Origin: Flavobacteriales bacterium
GTDB taxonomy: Bacteria > Bacteroidota > Bacteroidia > CAIKAF01
Reading direction: 5' to 3'
Length of the DNA stretch: 64,000 nt
NCBI GenBank assembly: GCA_025451235.1
Contig: JANWKT010000008.1
Coordinates: forward strand, 186,001-250,000
In this document: piece by piece, positions 37,558 to 47,436 of the stretch
Position numbering within the stretch: the first letter of the stretch is position 1
Layout of the letters: each line of letters starts with the position of its first letter
Position numbers and translations under genes: made by a program
Notes under the pieces: model-generated
What the model was told of the DNA's origin: nothing
Database searches by the model: none
Seen by the model: the letters and a program-made list of their open reading frames with translations, nothing else

Positions 37558-39726
37558 ATGAAATTTTTCACAAGCCTTATGATACTCTTTACCATTCCTA
37601 TGGTCTTTTCCCAAAAAGGTAAGTATGTGGTGGAATATGATGAGATGAATTTCAAAAAAGCCGACGGATATATTTGGAAAAAGCAAAAGCATGGTCCCTG
37701 GAAACACTGGAACAGATCAGGACAACTCATCAAAGAAGAAAATTATGTACAGGGTGAATTAACGGGTAAATATGTGGATTATCATTTCATGGGTCTGAAG
37801 AAATCGGAGGGAGAAATGTTGAAGGGCCAACTGAATGGAGGTTGGAAGTACTGGAACATGGAAGGTGAACTGGAAAAAGAAGTGACCTACGTCAATGGGG
37901 AATTGAACGGAAGATATGCTTTGTTCAAAACAGTTATTTATTTCAAGGGGAACGATAGCGATCGTTACGAGTATTACATAAGAAACTATGAGTACTTCAA
38001 AAACTTACAAGACGGCAACAAAGCAAAGGATACCCTGGAAAGAGGATTTTATAAAAACGGGATCAGGGATAGCATTTGTGCTTTTTTCAAAGGACGCTAC
38101 CTGAACGATAAAGAAATTTATACACTTAAAAATGAAATAAAGAGCGGGCCGGCATGGGAGTATGCAGGCACTACATTAATAAGCCGGTCGACCTATTTGA
38201 ACGATGTGAAGCACGGACCTTGCACCACTTACTTTTATAATGGAAGGATCAAGAAACTGGAAAACTATCAGAATGGTCTAAAGGCTGGACATTTTGTTGA
38301 GTACCATTACAGCAACCAAAGATATAAGGAAGAGAATTTTACCAATGATCTCAAAAATGGCTCTTTTATCACCTATACGGAGGATGGCAAGATCATCCAC
38401 CTAAGTAATTATGTAAATGATACCTTACATGGAGCATATTATGACTCAACAGAAAAATATTATAATTATAGGAACGATTATGTAATCAAGGCTTCTTATC
38501 ATATGGGACAATTTCATGGTCCTTATTTACAGTATAATCAAAAAAATACATCAAGGCTTATAGGTAGCTACCAATTTGGCAAAAAAGAAGGAAGATGGTA
38601 TGAATATGGTGAATCTTACGACGAAATGCATACTTATAAAAACGATTCATTGTTAGGTCCATATTGGGAGCATGATAAATCAACAGATTCGGAGCAGATC
38701 GTTTATAAACTGGAAGGTTTTGATGATATTTCAGCCGATACTTCTGGATTTACCGGAATCACCTCCACTAAAACCTATGGAGAGTATTTAACCCCCGAAT
38801 TGAATACTGTGAATATATATTCGCAGGATTCGGTCAGGATCGCATCCTTTGCATTAAATGATTGGGGTTCGCCAACGGGGAAATATACCATTTATAAGAA
38901 AGGGAAATTGTTTTTCAAAGGCTATTTTAAAGATGGAAGAGAAGACAGTACCTGGACCTATTACGATGCTTATGGAAAAATAACAGAAATGAGGAAATAC
39001 AGGCTTCAGAAATATAGCTACGATGATTATGAGCATGAGTACTCCGTACTTGTATATGTAAAAAAAATCTATCCCAATGGTACTACTGAATTTATTTTTG
39101 ATGATAATAAGAATGAAAAAAGGATTTACTGGCCCAATGGTAACCTGCATGCTTTATACTGGCTGAATACCACACTACCAGGAGGCCTAGGAGCAAGAGA
39201 AAAGATATTTGACCAACAGGGGCAACTATGTATTTATCGTGAATATGGAATGGAAGGCGATCTGTTTGAAGAGAAAAAATATTGTAATAGTTCCGATACC
39301 ATCTCCATACGAACGGATCAACATGCTTCAAAATTTATTTTTGACCTGGCTGTTCCTGTAGCGATTGAAGATGAGGTATATGTTTTTTCGGAACAGCAAC
39401 CTGAGTTTCCTGGAGGAGAGGCCTCTTTATATGAATATATAAACCTGCGATTTGATGAATATAAGATGCCTGCTGGAATCATTCGTATTCAATTTATTGT
39501 TCAAAAATTTGGCGAGGTGGAAGAAGTAAGGATCATCAGCGATAATATTGGAAACGGAGCTGGTGTTGTGTTGGCAAAAGTTATTCTTCAAGGACCACGG
39601 TGGAATCCCGGCGAACTCAATGGCAGGGATGTAAGGACATTAATGGAAATAGAATTGAATAACCATAACAGTAGGATGGATATTGAACTTAAAATAATTG
39701 ACAAGGATGTAGATGAGGAGAACTAG
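37558..39726 (+). CDS. Secreted MORN/YwqK-like repeat protein with C-terminal TonB-C-like domain
   Basis: Repeats such as 'GPWKHWNRSGQLIKEENYVQGELTGKYVDY'; C-term 'PEFPGGEASLYEYINLRFDEYKMPAGIIRIQFIVQKFGEVEEVRII'. Confidence 0.75.
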   Translation: MKFFTSLMILFTIPMVFSQKGKYVVEYDEMNFKKADGYIWKKQKHGPWKHWNRSGQLIKEENYVQGELTGKYVDYHFMGLKKSEGEMLKGQLNGGWKYWNMEGELEKEVTYVNGELNGRYALFKTVIYFKGNDSDRYEYYIRNYEYFKNLQDGNKAKDTLERGFYKNGIRDSICAFFKGRYLNDKEIYTLKNEIKSGPAWEYAGTTLISRSTYLNDVKHGPCTTYFYNGRIKKLENYQNGLKAGHFVEYHYSNQRYKEENFTNDLKNGSFITYTEDGKIIHLSNYVNDTLHGAYYDSTEKYYNYRNDYVIKASYHMGQFHGPYLQYNQKNTSRLIGSYQFGKKEGRWYEYGESYDEMHTYKNDSLLGPYWEHDKSTDSEQIVYKLEGFDDISADTSGFTGITSTKTYGEYLTPELNTVNIYSQDSVRIASFALNDWGSPTGKYTIYKKGKLFFKGYFKDGREDSTWTYYDAYGKITEMRKYRLQKYSYDDYEHEYSVLVYVKKIYPNGTTEFIFDDNKNEKRIYWPNGNLHALYWLNTTLPGGLGAREKIFDQQGQLCIYREYGMEGDLFEEKKYCNSSDTISIRTDQHASKFIFDLAVPVAIEDEVYVFSEQQPEFPGGEASLYEYINLRFDEYKMPAGIIRIQFIVQKFGEVEEVRIISDNIGNGAGVVLAKVILQGPRWNPGELNGRDVRTLMEIELNNHNSRMDIELKIIDKDVDEEN

Positions 39727-39733
39727 TCCCTTG

Positions 39734-40087
39734 CTATTTTGTCCCTACAAAAGTGATCACCCCACCCAAATAGCTATACGAAATACTGAGTTCGTTCCCT
39801 TCTACAGCCCCACTTAACACATCAATAAAACCTGTTTTTACCAGAGCAAAGCTGTTGCCATCAGCAGTTACATGAATATTCTGGATGGTAACCGGGCTAA
39901 TACTGGATTCAGATAAAGTAAGATTGATGGTATTTGCATCCACTTTGGTGATCGTAGCTGTAGCATTCGGAAGAATGAGCACATTGTTGGTATACTGCCC
40001 ATGGTAGGTTCCCGAGATGGTTTCGGAAGGAGCACAAGAAACAATGAAAGCCACAGCTATCATGGCTAGTAGGTAAGTTTTTTTCAT
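39734..40087 (-). CDS. Hypothetical lipoprotein
   Basis: Lipobox 'FIVSCAP'; short beta-rich protein. Confidence 0.55.
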   Translation of the reverse strand: MKKTYLLAMIAVAFIVSCAPSETISGTYHGQYTNNVLILPNATATITKVDANTINLTLSESSISPVTIQNIHVTADGNSFALVKTGFIDVLSGAVEGNELSISYSYLGGVITFVGTK

Positions 40088-40128
40088 AACATGGTTTTAT
40101 AGGTGGTTAAACAATTTATATGCCAATA

Positions 40129-40479
40129 TTATATACCCAGCTCTTTTTGTAACTTTTTGGTCAGTTTCGATTTTACCAATGCATAAGACTGACCTGCAAA
40201 ATATTCCCATTCTTTTTTACCTAATCTTTTAATATCATCCACAAATACCCATTTGTTCCGGGCCATATAAGGCGCTGGCATAAACCCATCTCTTTGGCTC
40301 AATTCACCGAACTCCTCGTCTGATACTTTAAATGAAGCCGTAGTTGGATGTTGGTCCAATCCGAGTACCAGGTACATCTTAGTCCCAACACACATGCACA
40401 AATGGTTTTCCCATTTAATGTCTTCCGTGGTCCCTTTTAATTTTTTACAAATTTTCTGTAAATCATCAATGTTCATCAT
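40129..40479 (-). CDS. MmcQ/YjbR family protein
   Basis: 'LQKICKKLKGTTEDIKWENHLCMCVGTKMYLVLGLD..FKVSDEEFGELSQRDGFMPAPYMARNKWVFV'. Confidence 0.88.
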   Translation of the reverse strand: MMNIDDLQKICKKLKGTTEDIKWENHLCMCVGTKMYLVLGLDQHPTTASFKVSDEEFGELSQRDGFMPAPYMARNKWVFVDDIKRLGKKEWEYFAGQSYALVKSKLTKKLQKELGI

Positions 40480-40483
40480 ACTA

Positions 40484-42271
40484 TTATTGAATGATCAGTT
40501 TGCTGGTTGTTTTCTCTGTTTCGTTTTTTATGATCAGCAGGTAAATACCTGGTTGAAAAGTGGAAACATCTATTTGGTAGTTTTCTCCCGTAAGTTTTCC
40601 AGATCGAATTATTTGCCCAAGATCATTGCAAAGTTCCCAGGTATACTCATTTGTATTTGTAGTATTCGATATATGGAAGTATTCCGAAGCAGGATTAGGA
40701 TAGATGTTAAACATCCCATTCAATTGATTCGGTTCAACACCTAAACAGGAGCTAACGATGATGTTATCCGTTGCGGTGGATATACAATTATTTGGATCTG
40801 TATAAGTATATAAGATGGCTGATGAACCGATTCCGGCGATTCCGGGGTCGAAATTATTTGCACTTACTCCCGGTCCACTATACGTACCTCCCGGAATAGA
40901 AGAGCCTGTTAATGCAAAAGATGAATGGTTAATACAAACAGAATCTTCGGGAATACTTAAAGTTACACTGGTAGGTGTTGGATCTGTTAATGTAACACTC
41001 GATGAATCCGTACAACCATTCGTATCAGTAACTGTTAATGTATAGCTTCCTTCAAATAAAGCAAAATTATCTTCTGAGATGGGTCCGTTGCTCCAGTTAA
41101 ATGAATAACCCGGCGTTCCCCCCGAAATGGTAGCATCTATTGATCCTTCATTACCACCGCATGAACTGGGGTTGGTAGCAGAGAATAAAAAATTGATGGG
41201 AGCAGGTTCGGTTACCATCAACGAATCAACATGGATGCAATTATTCGTATCTGTGATAGTACAGATATATGTGCCTGCGGATAAATTAGCAATTGCCGGG
41301 GTATTATCAAGTGTCGACCATAAGTAAGTATATCCTGGAGTACCTCCGGTAGCGTTGATGTTGGCGCTACCATTACTACCATTATTACAGTCGGGTTCCG
41401 TAAAATTAAACGATGCACCAATAGCTGCTGGTTCTGAAATGGTAATATTGGTAATAGAATCTGAACACCCTATACTATCTGTAACGATCACCGAATATAC
41501 GCCGGCAGGAATACCACTCAGATCTTCAGTGGTAGGGCCGGTATTCCAATTAAAACTGAGTGGTCCTGGATTTCCGCTGGAGGAGGTAAGATCAATGGAG
41601 CCATCAGCAGATCCGTTACATAAAGCGTCAGTGGAGGTATTGCTCAGGACCAACGGTGAGCCATCCCCTATAATCACCTCATCCCATATACCGGTTCCAT
41701 TACCAAAATTATACAAGTGAATATTGCTTACATCGTTTTGGGTTGCGCTCCTGAATGGAAAGCTGGTATAATGAAGAACATTATCGATATAAATATCAAA
41801 AGTATGTGCCCCCCAGTTAATATTTCTCATTTCAATATGGTACCATTGATTCGCGACAGTTGGGAACTGATAGGTTGTTGATGATACAAACCGGATATTA
41901 GTCCCCCCTTGCCAATAACAAAAAACAATGCAGTTGGTAGCACTGATGGAGGAGTTTCCTGCAAGAAAATAATTGGTTGCTACCGCACCTTGTGGGTTGA
42001 TCCACCAACTTATGGTAGGTGGAGTAGCCGGAGCTATGGTTGTGCTGAATCCCGTTAAATGAGTAGATGTACCTCCATATCCTTCTAACCTATAAGTACC
42101 TACTGCCGGAGAGGTTGTGGTTACCGCCCCGCTGGTGAGGCCAGCTCCAATATTCCAGGTAGGTGTATAGGCACCGGATTCGAAACCATCATAAAAAACA
42201 GGACCACATTGGCTATACAGGTCTGAAGAAAATATGAATGCTCCAATAATTGTGATAAAGAAAATTTTCAT
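40484..42271 (-). CDS. Secreted protein with ConA-like N-terminus, SprB-type repeats and T9SS C-terminal sorting domain
   Basis: Signal peptide; 'ISEPAAIGASFNFTEPDCNNGSNGSANINATGGTPGYTYLWS' repeats; C-term 'NIYPNPASEYFHI...GQIIRSGKLTGENYQIDVSTFQPGIYLLII'. Confidence 0.85.
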   Translation of the reverse strand: MKIFFITIIGAFIFSSDLYSQCGPVFYDGFESGAYTPTWNIGAGLTSGAVTTTSPAVGTYRLEGYGGTSTHLTGFSTTIAPATPPTISWWINPQGAVATNYFLAGNSSISATNCIVFCYWQGGTNIRFVSSTTYQFPTVANQWYHIEMRNINWGAHTFDIYIDNVLHYTSFPFRSATQNDVSNIHLYNFGNGTGIWDEVIIGDGSPLVLSNTSTDALCNGSADGSIDLTSSSGNPGPLSFNWNTGPTTEDLSGIPAGVYSVIVTDSIGCSDSITNITISEPAAIGASFNFTEPDCNNGSNGSANINATGGTPGYTYLWSTLDNTPAIANLSAGTYICTITDTNNCIHVDSLMVTEPAPINFLFSATNPSSCGGNEGSIDATISGGTPGYSFNWSNGPISEDNFALFEGSYTLTVTDTNGCTDSSSVTLTDPTPTSVTLSIPEDSVCINHSSFALTGSSIPGGTYSGPGVSANNFDPGIAGIGSSAILYTYTDPNNCISTATDNIIVSSCLGVEPNQLNGMFNIYPNPASEYFHISNTTNTNEYTWELCNDLGQIIRSGKLTGENYQIDVSTFQPGIYLLIIKNETEKTTSKLIIQ

Positions 42272-42513
42272 AATGGTATATTTTAATTCAAATCTAATTC
42301 AAATGTGCGATATTACAAATCATTGATTAACAGTATAAAGAGAAACCCTTTTGATTTTTTTTACCAACCCAGCTGCAGCCTTAATAAAAAATTAACGAAA
42401 AATAATTCTAAGTTATTGGTATATAGACGTATATTGTGTTTTAAGAGAAGCATCTTTTTGAAGATCTTCTACGTTTAAATTAGTAACTATCAACATCTTT
42501 AAACTCTTCGGTT

Positions 42514-42882
42514 ATGAAAACATTACTACTTTCAATCGTTTTATTGGCAGGCTCTTTATTCATTCATTCACAAACAATCGAATTACCGGGTATCGGAAGT
42601 ACCAATGTTTCTATTGCAGCCAGTCAGGTAAATACCAATTCCAAATTAACTTTTGGGAATCCTGAGTATAAAGTGATCGGTTTTAGCCTCACATTTCCTA
42701 CTAACAATAATCCAAGCTATAATGCGGTATCTATCAACAATCAGTTCACCGGTGATATGGTGACCAATTTCCAACAAAGATTGGCCGGTGCAGACCTTCA
42801 GTTACAGATCACTTTAAAATCAAGTGCTGCAGATGCACAAAGCTGGAATAAAAGTTATGTAGTACAAATTAATGGTGATTAA
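42514..42882 (+). CDS. Small secreted protein, possibly GldM C-terminal-like
   Basis: Signal peptide 'MKTLLLSIVLLAGSLFIHSQ'; 'YKVIGFSLTFPTNNN' resembles a GldM C-domain only weakly. Confidence 0.4.
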   Translation: MKTLLLSIVLLAGSLFIHSQTIELPGIGSTNVSIAASQVNTNSKLTFGNPEYKVIGFSLTFPTNNNPSYNAVSINNQFTGDMVTNFQQRLAGADLQLQITLKSSAADAQSWNKSYVVQINGD

Positions 42883-42888
42883 TATCTT

Positions 42889-43692
42889 TCAATCATCATA
42901 TATTCTTGCAAGGAATTTTAAAATAGCAAAAAACCACGGGGTTATAAAAGCAATTCCGCTAACCACCGCAGTTAGAATAACCTGATCTTTTTTAATGTTC
43001 AGGTAATTCCTCATTTTCAATGTACTTAACTTATAAATGATCAATCCGAATAGGATAGGAGTGATGATATAATCCAATAGGTAATTTTTGGGCAGGATAT
43101 AGTAAAAGTGCATAAAAACCGGTTGATGTAGATAAGTATAATAGCTCATCAGCAATCTTGGAATGAAAAACGACATACCAACGATCATCAAACTCCACCC
43201 CACTCTTTTTTTAATTCCTAATAAAATGGCACATGCCGGCAAAAACAAAACCAGTAGATAATTGAACATTTTTTCAATCCATGGCATCCCTCTGTCGAAT
43301 CTTTCCTGTTCGGCAATAAATATGTCCATGCGAAGCTCCTGCCATTTATTAATGGAGTGGTAGAAAATAAGGATACAGGCCAGGGTAAAAAAAAGCACAA
43401 AAACATCTTTAGTCTCCAATTTCCTAAGTTTGAAAAAGATCTCATTGATCTCTTTCCACTCTCTTCTTAAATAAATCACTATTTTTCTATCGAATTGTTT
43501 TTCTTGTTCTTTTTGAAGAAGTACAGCTTCATGCCTAGCTGATTCGATGGCTTGTTCCGTAATATTTCTTTGTGCTATGATGAGTTGTACAGCCTCTATC
43601 GCTTCTGGCTCATATTTATAGGCCTCATCAAGCATACAGACAAGCTGAGGGGTGCTTAAGTCCTGAAAGGTGGGAAGGTATTTATTATGCAT
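42889..43692 (-). CDS. Hypothetical membrane protein
   Basis: Several TM segments after an acidic/charged N-terminal region. Confidence 0.5.
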   Translation of the reverse strand: MHNKYLPTFQDLSTPQLVCMLDEAYKYEPEAIEAVQLIIAQRNITEQAIESARHEAVLLQKEQEKQFDRKIVIYLRREWKEINEIFFKLRKLETKDVFVLFFTLACILIFYHSINKWQELRMDIFIAEQERFDRGMPWIEKMFNYLLVLFLPACAILLGIKKRVGWSLMIVGMSFFIPRLLMSYYTYLHQPVFMHFYYILPKNYLLDYIITPILFGLIIYKLSTLKMRNYLNIKKDQVILTAVVSGIAFITPWFFAILKFLARIYDD

Positions 43693-43733
43693 TCAAGAAA
43701 AACATCTTATAAGGTTTTTTTATAAGGCCAATC

Positions 43734-43785
43734 CGACAAGCTCACCATGACACAAATGAAAATTGGGGTCATGATGAGCTTGTCG
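43734..43785. repeat. REP-like inverted repeat
   Basis: CGACAAGCTCACCATGAC paired with GTCATGATGAGCTTGTCG, 17/18 complementary, 16-nt loop. Confidence 0.8.
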
Positions 43786-43792
43786 AACCATC

Positions 43793-45322
43793 CTATTGCA
43801 ATATCACTTTTCCGAACAAAGTATTTCTTCCATTTCTTAACCTGATATCATATACTCCTTTTGAATACCCGGTTAAATCAAGAGCATACATATTGCTATT
43901 CGAAATATTTTTCGAATAAACTGTTTTACCCAATAGATCAGTTACTTCTATATTCCATTCCATCATTGTGGGAACATTGATGTAAAAAATTCCAGTGCCT
44001 GGGTTGGGGAATATTTCCAATACCTCTATTTCTGAGTTATTGATACCAGCTCCAATATCAGCCACAGTGGTTGGGGCAGAAATGCCTGAGCTGCACCCAC
44101 TGGTGTTTACATAACTTACTGTATAATCACCATTTTGAGTAGGGGTATAGGTGGATCCAGTAGCGCCTGGTATAGGATTTCCATTGAAATACCATTGATA
44201 AGTAGGGGCAAACGGGGATGCAGTAAGAATACCACCGCTATAAACAATCGTTGGTGTGGGTGGGGTCGTAAATACGGTTATAAATATCGAATCAGTATTG
44301 GTACATGAATTTCCATCTGTTCCGGTCGCATAATACCAAGTGCTTAAAGCTGGGTTTACTTGCCACGAAGATGCCATGGGTCCACCTGGTTGCCAGGCAT
44401 AAGTTGTAGCACCGGTTGCGGATAAAACAACCGTATCTCCGATACATATTGGATTGGCAGTTGTGTATACATTCACATTTGGATTTGGGAAAACAGTCAC
44501 CGTTTGAGAAGTAGAACATAAACCGTTTCCATCATTGGCCGTAAGCGTAACTGTATACGTTCCCGGACTGTTCCAGCTAACACCCGTTAGGTTTTGGCTG
44601 GTGGAAGTAGGAATGGTGCTTCCGGCTGCGGTCCAGGTCCAGCCGATTGCTCCAGGTGAAAGATCTGTGAAGTTAGCGGTTGCACCAACACATACCGCAG
44701 AAGAAGTGGCGGTAAAAGCACTGATGGTGGTATCATTTACAGTAACAATAGGACAATTGCTCCCTCCTGAAACATTATAAGGAGCAACACTCCAGCAACC
44801 GTATTGAGTAAAATAGGAATACAATGAACCACCCATAGCGTTTATAAAATAATCTTGGATCTGATCAGCTGTATTGCATCCGCCCTGGTTAGAATTGTTA
44901 TCACAGGAGTATCCGCAAACGATTAAATTATATCCATTCGGATTACTTAAAGTGGCCGGAGGTAAAAAATTAACACTGGTTGCTGCTGCTCCTGCTCCGT
45001 TAATGGTAGTTGTTCCGGGTGAGTTAGGGCAATGGTTGTTGCTGGTGGTTACATAACCTGCATACCTTACTTCTGTTACATTGGCTGCAAAAGTGCCGGA
45101 AATATTGATCGTAACCGGCTCATAGGTGCATATACCAATTTTTAGGTTGGGGATGTTTTGATCTACATTGATATTCAACACACCACCATCATAATTGGCA
45201 AAGACAACGATGTTCCCGCTGCCTCCTGAAACAATACAAGTATCAGATGTAACGGTTTGTGCATATAACGGAGCCGTAACCAATAAGATAGAAGCGATAC
45301 TATAAAGTAGTGTTCTTTTCAT
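43793..45322 (-). CDS. Secreted protein with PKD-like domain(s) and T9SS C-terminal sorting domain
   Basis: 'VNFTDLSPGAIGWTWTAAG'-like PKD region ('ANFTDLSPGAIGWTW...SPGTYTVTLTANDG'); C-term 'EIFPNPGTGIFYINVPT...YDIRLRNGRNTLFGKVILQ'. Confidence 0.83.
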   Translation of the reverse strand: MKRTLLYSIASILLVTAPLYAQTVTSDTCIVSGGSGNIVVFANYDGGVLNINVDQNIPNLKIGICTYEPVTINISGTFAANVTEVRYAGYVTTSNNHCPNSPGTTTINGAGAAATSVNFLPPATLSNPNGYNLIVCGYSCDNNSNQGGCNTADQIQDYFINAMGGSLYSYFTQYGCWSVAPYNVSGGSNCPIVTVNDTTISAFTATSSAVCVGATANFTDLSPGAIGWTWTAAGSTIPTSTSQNLTGVSWNSPGTYTVTLTANDGNGLCSTSQTVTVFPNPNVNVYTTANPICIGDTVVLSATGATTYAWQPGGPMASSWQVNPALSTWYYATGTDGNSCTNTDSIFITVFTTPPTPTIVYSGGILTASPFAPTYQWYFNGNPIPGATGSTYTPTQNGDYTVSYVNTSGCSSGISAPTTVADIGAGINNSEIEVLEIFPNPGTGIFYINVPTMMEWNIEVTDLLGKTVYSKNISNSNMYALDLTGYSKGVYDIRLRNGRNTLFGKVILQ

Positions 45323-45387
45323 AGACCATGGTTTTATTGTTATAGTAAATATATGATTTTTTGTACTAAAAAACAGACCATGACTAA

Positions 45388-45423
45388 TAAAAAAGGGGAA
45401 GTAAACCTTACTTCCCCCTTTTA
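45388..45423 (-). terminator. Rho-independent terminator of the upstream (45441-47117) gene
   Basis: TAAAAAAGGGGAAGTAAACCTTACTTCCCCCTTTTA hairpin with U-tract on the minus strand. Confidence 0.75.
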
Positions 45424-45440
45424 TGAAACCATTTTATTTG

Positions 45441-47117
45441 TTAAATCTCAAAATCTTTTTGAGATTTAGAAGGAAAGAGTTCTTCCATTACCTTTTCCAG
45501 TTCTTCCACATTTACCAAATGCATAGGAACTTTCATTTTACCATTGGTTTGAATGGCTTGAAACTCATCCGGCATAATAAAAGCTACATTTCCATCCTGT
45601 AACATGGTAAAAATAAAATTCTTTGAATCAGGATTGAATTTAAATTTCTCGAAAGCATCGCTATAATAAGTAAACAGACAGTTCTTTTTAAAATCGACCA
45701 GGGTAACTGTTCCGGGTTTAATTTTTTTATCCTGAATATAGAATGCTGCGTCGGCCACCATACCTGTAGGTAGTTTTTGTGGTTGATCACAATTCAATAT
45801 CCCGAAGCTCCTGCTGGTGAATTCACGTTGAACAAGGTTTTGGTTCACAAAATCCGATACCACTAAGCTGTCATAATGATCAATTACTGAATTATAATCA
45901 TATTTATCATAATATCTGCCTCCAAATTCATTGATGTTAAAGCTCACTAATTGGTCAAAATATTTTTTCTTCATTTTGGGACTTAAGGGCCGGTCATAAA
46001 TAATTCTGGCTTTTAAGCTCACTTCTGATTGATTATTTTTAAAAGTAATGGTGAATTTATCCGGGAATTCTGGGTCGGTTAAGAAAATATCAGTGGATGA
46101 TGCCAGCTGATACAAATAACGCTGGTTCGAAGAGCCATTAAAATCAGCCAATAATTTTTTAAACGCTTTCCGATTATAACCCATCACTTCAAAAGAGATC
46201 CGATTAAAAGTTCTGGCGGCGGCTCTTTCAGCCCTGGTGCTTTTCTTTAATTTGCTTCTATAAAGATCGTGGAATATGCCCATTCTGAAAGTAATAAATT
46301 TTTGCCGTTCTTGGGTATCCGGATCTTTGCCAATTTGGAAATTCTCTATTTCAAATTGAATGGTCTTCCGTTTGGCTACCTTTTCTTTAACGGTTTTATA
46401 TACGGGTCCCCATACCTTTCTTGGTGCCACTACTTTATTCACTACCTCGGGCTTACTCAGCTCTTTCCATTTCCTGGTTTTCGGATTCAATTCATAGAGC
46501 ATTACCTCTTCATTGGTATTATCGGTACTCATGCTAAAACCTATTTCCTTGCCATCTTTCAGGTATAGTTTTTCTCCTTCATGGTAGGCATTGATTTCTA
46601 ACATTCCGGCCGACTCAAAATATTGCGTTTCACCATTCACCTCAAAATCCATCGGGATCCCACTGAAGAAAATGTCTTTAGGAGTGTGAAATTCCCTGTA
46701 CTCGATCTGCACCATTCCATTCACTTCATTTCCATCTTTATCTACCAATGCATCTGGTGGAATGGTAACCGTACTTCCGGTTTCCATATAGGAGAACTGG
46801 CCACCCGTACTGGCGTTGATATAATGCACGGTTGGTCTGATATCGTATTGAGGAGCCGGGGAAACAATATCACCTCGAGTATAAAGATGTGTTTCATCGA
46901 TTGAATTTTCCTTGACAGTTGCTTTCTTTACATTCCCTTTTTCCTTTTTAATAAGTGTAGATGGTTCTTGCGGATAAGTTTGATGGGAAGTAAGCTGAAG
47001 TGGAGAGTTGGCGGTTTCACCTTTGGAGGAGAGTTGACGGATGGTACTTTGATCTACGTTCCCGCAACTGAGGATCATAGTAAATACGAGTACGGCTAAA
47101 ATGTTTTTGGTTGTCAT
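45441..47117 (-). CDS. Lipoprotein with ZU5-like N-terminal domain
   Basis: Start 47117 'MTTKNILAVLVFTMILSCG' lipobox; 'GGQFSYMETGSTVTIPPDALVDKDGNEVNGMVQIEYREFHTPKDIFFSGIPM'. Confidence 0.6.
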   Translation of the reverse strand: MTTKNILAVLVFTMILSCGNVDQSTIRQLSSKGETANSPLQLTSHQTYPQEPSTLIKKEKGNVKKATVKENSIDETHLYTRGDIVSPAPQYDIRPTVHYINASTGGQFSYMETGSTVTIPPDALVDKDGNEVNGMVQIEYREFHTPKDIFFSGIPMDFEVNGETQYFESAGMLEINAYHEGEKLYLKDGKEIGFSMSTDNTNEEVMLYELNPKTRKWKELSKPEVVNKVVAPRKVWGPVYKTVKEKVAKRKTIQFEIENFQIGKDPDTQERQKFITFRMGIFHDLYRSKLKKSTRAERAAARTFNRISFEVMGYNRKAFKKLLADFNGSSNQRYLYQLASSTDIFLTDPEFPDKFTITFKNNQSEVSLKARIIYDRPLSPKMKKKYFDQLVSFNINEFGGRYYDKYDYNSVIDHYDSLVVSDFVNQNLVQREFTSRSFGILNCDQPQKLPTGMVADAAFYIQDKKIKPGTVTLVDFKKNCLFTYYSDAFEKFKFNPDSKNFIFTMLQDGNVAFIMPDEFQAIQTNGKMKVPMHLVNVEELEKVMEELFPSKSQKDFEI

Positions 47118-47436
47118 AAGCCCGGTTTGTAGTTTGTAGTAATTTATATCAAGTGTAACGATCATATATTTCGGTTTAGTATTTTAATGTTGTTAATGAT
47201 GAAAGGATACAGAATTGATTAAAATGATGATTCTAACCTTAAGTATCATTTTGGTTAAAAGGTAACCCAGCTCTTTTTTTGTTACCTTCATAAAAATGGA
47301 TATTTCAGCACTGGGAGCCACCTTGATGGGCATATAAACCAGTAAGGACCTAGATTCTTAAAGGCCCAAAAAGGAGAGATTAAAGTTTAATTAATGGAAA
47401 AAAAGCTGAAGCGGATTTTTGGCTTGAACGATACAT

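Noticed and set aside
37558-39726. Toxin-antitoxin annotation for the YwqK-like repeats
   Set aside because: The family name 'YwqK antitoxin' is often transferred to repeat proteins; no toxin partner, and this protein is exported.
40815-41720. ORFs antisense to the T9SS repeat protein (66-121 aa)
   Set aside because: Result of the repeated coding sequence read on the opposite strand.
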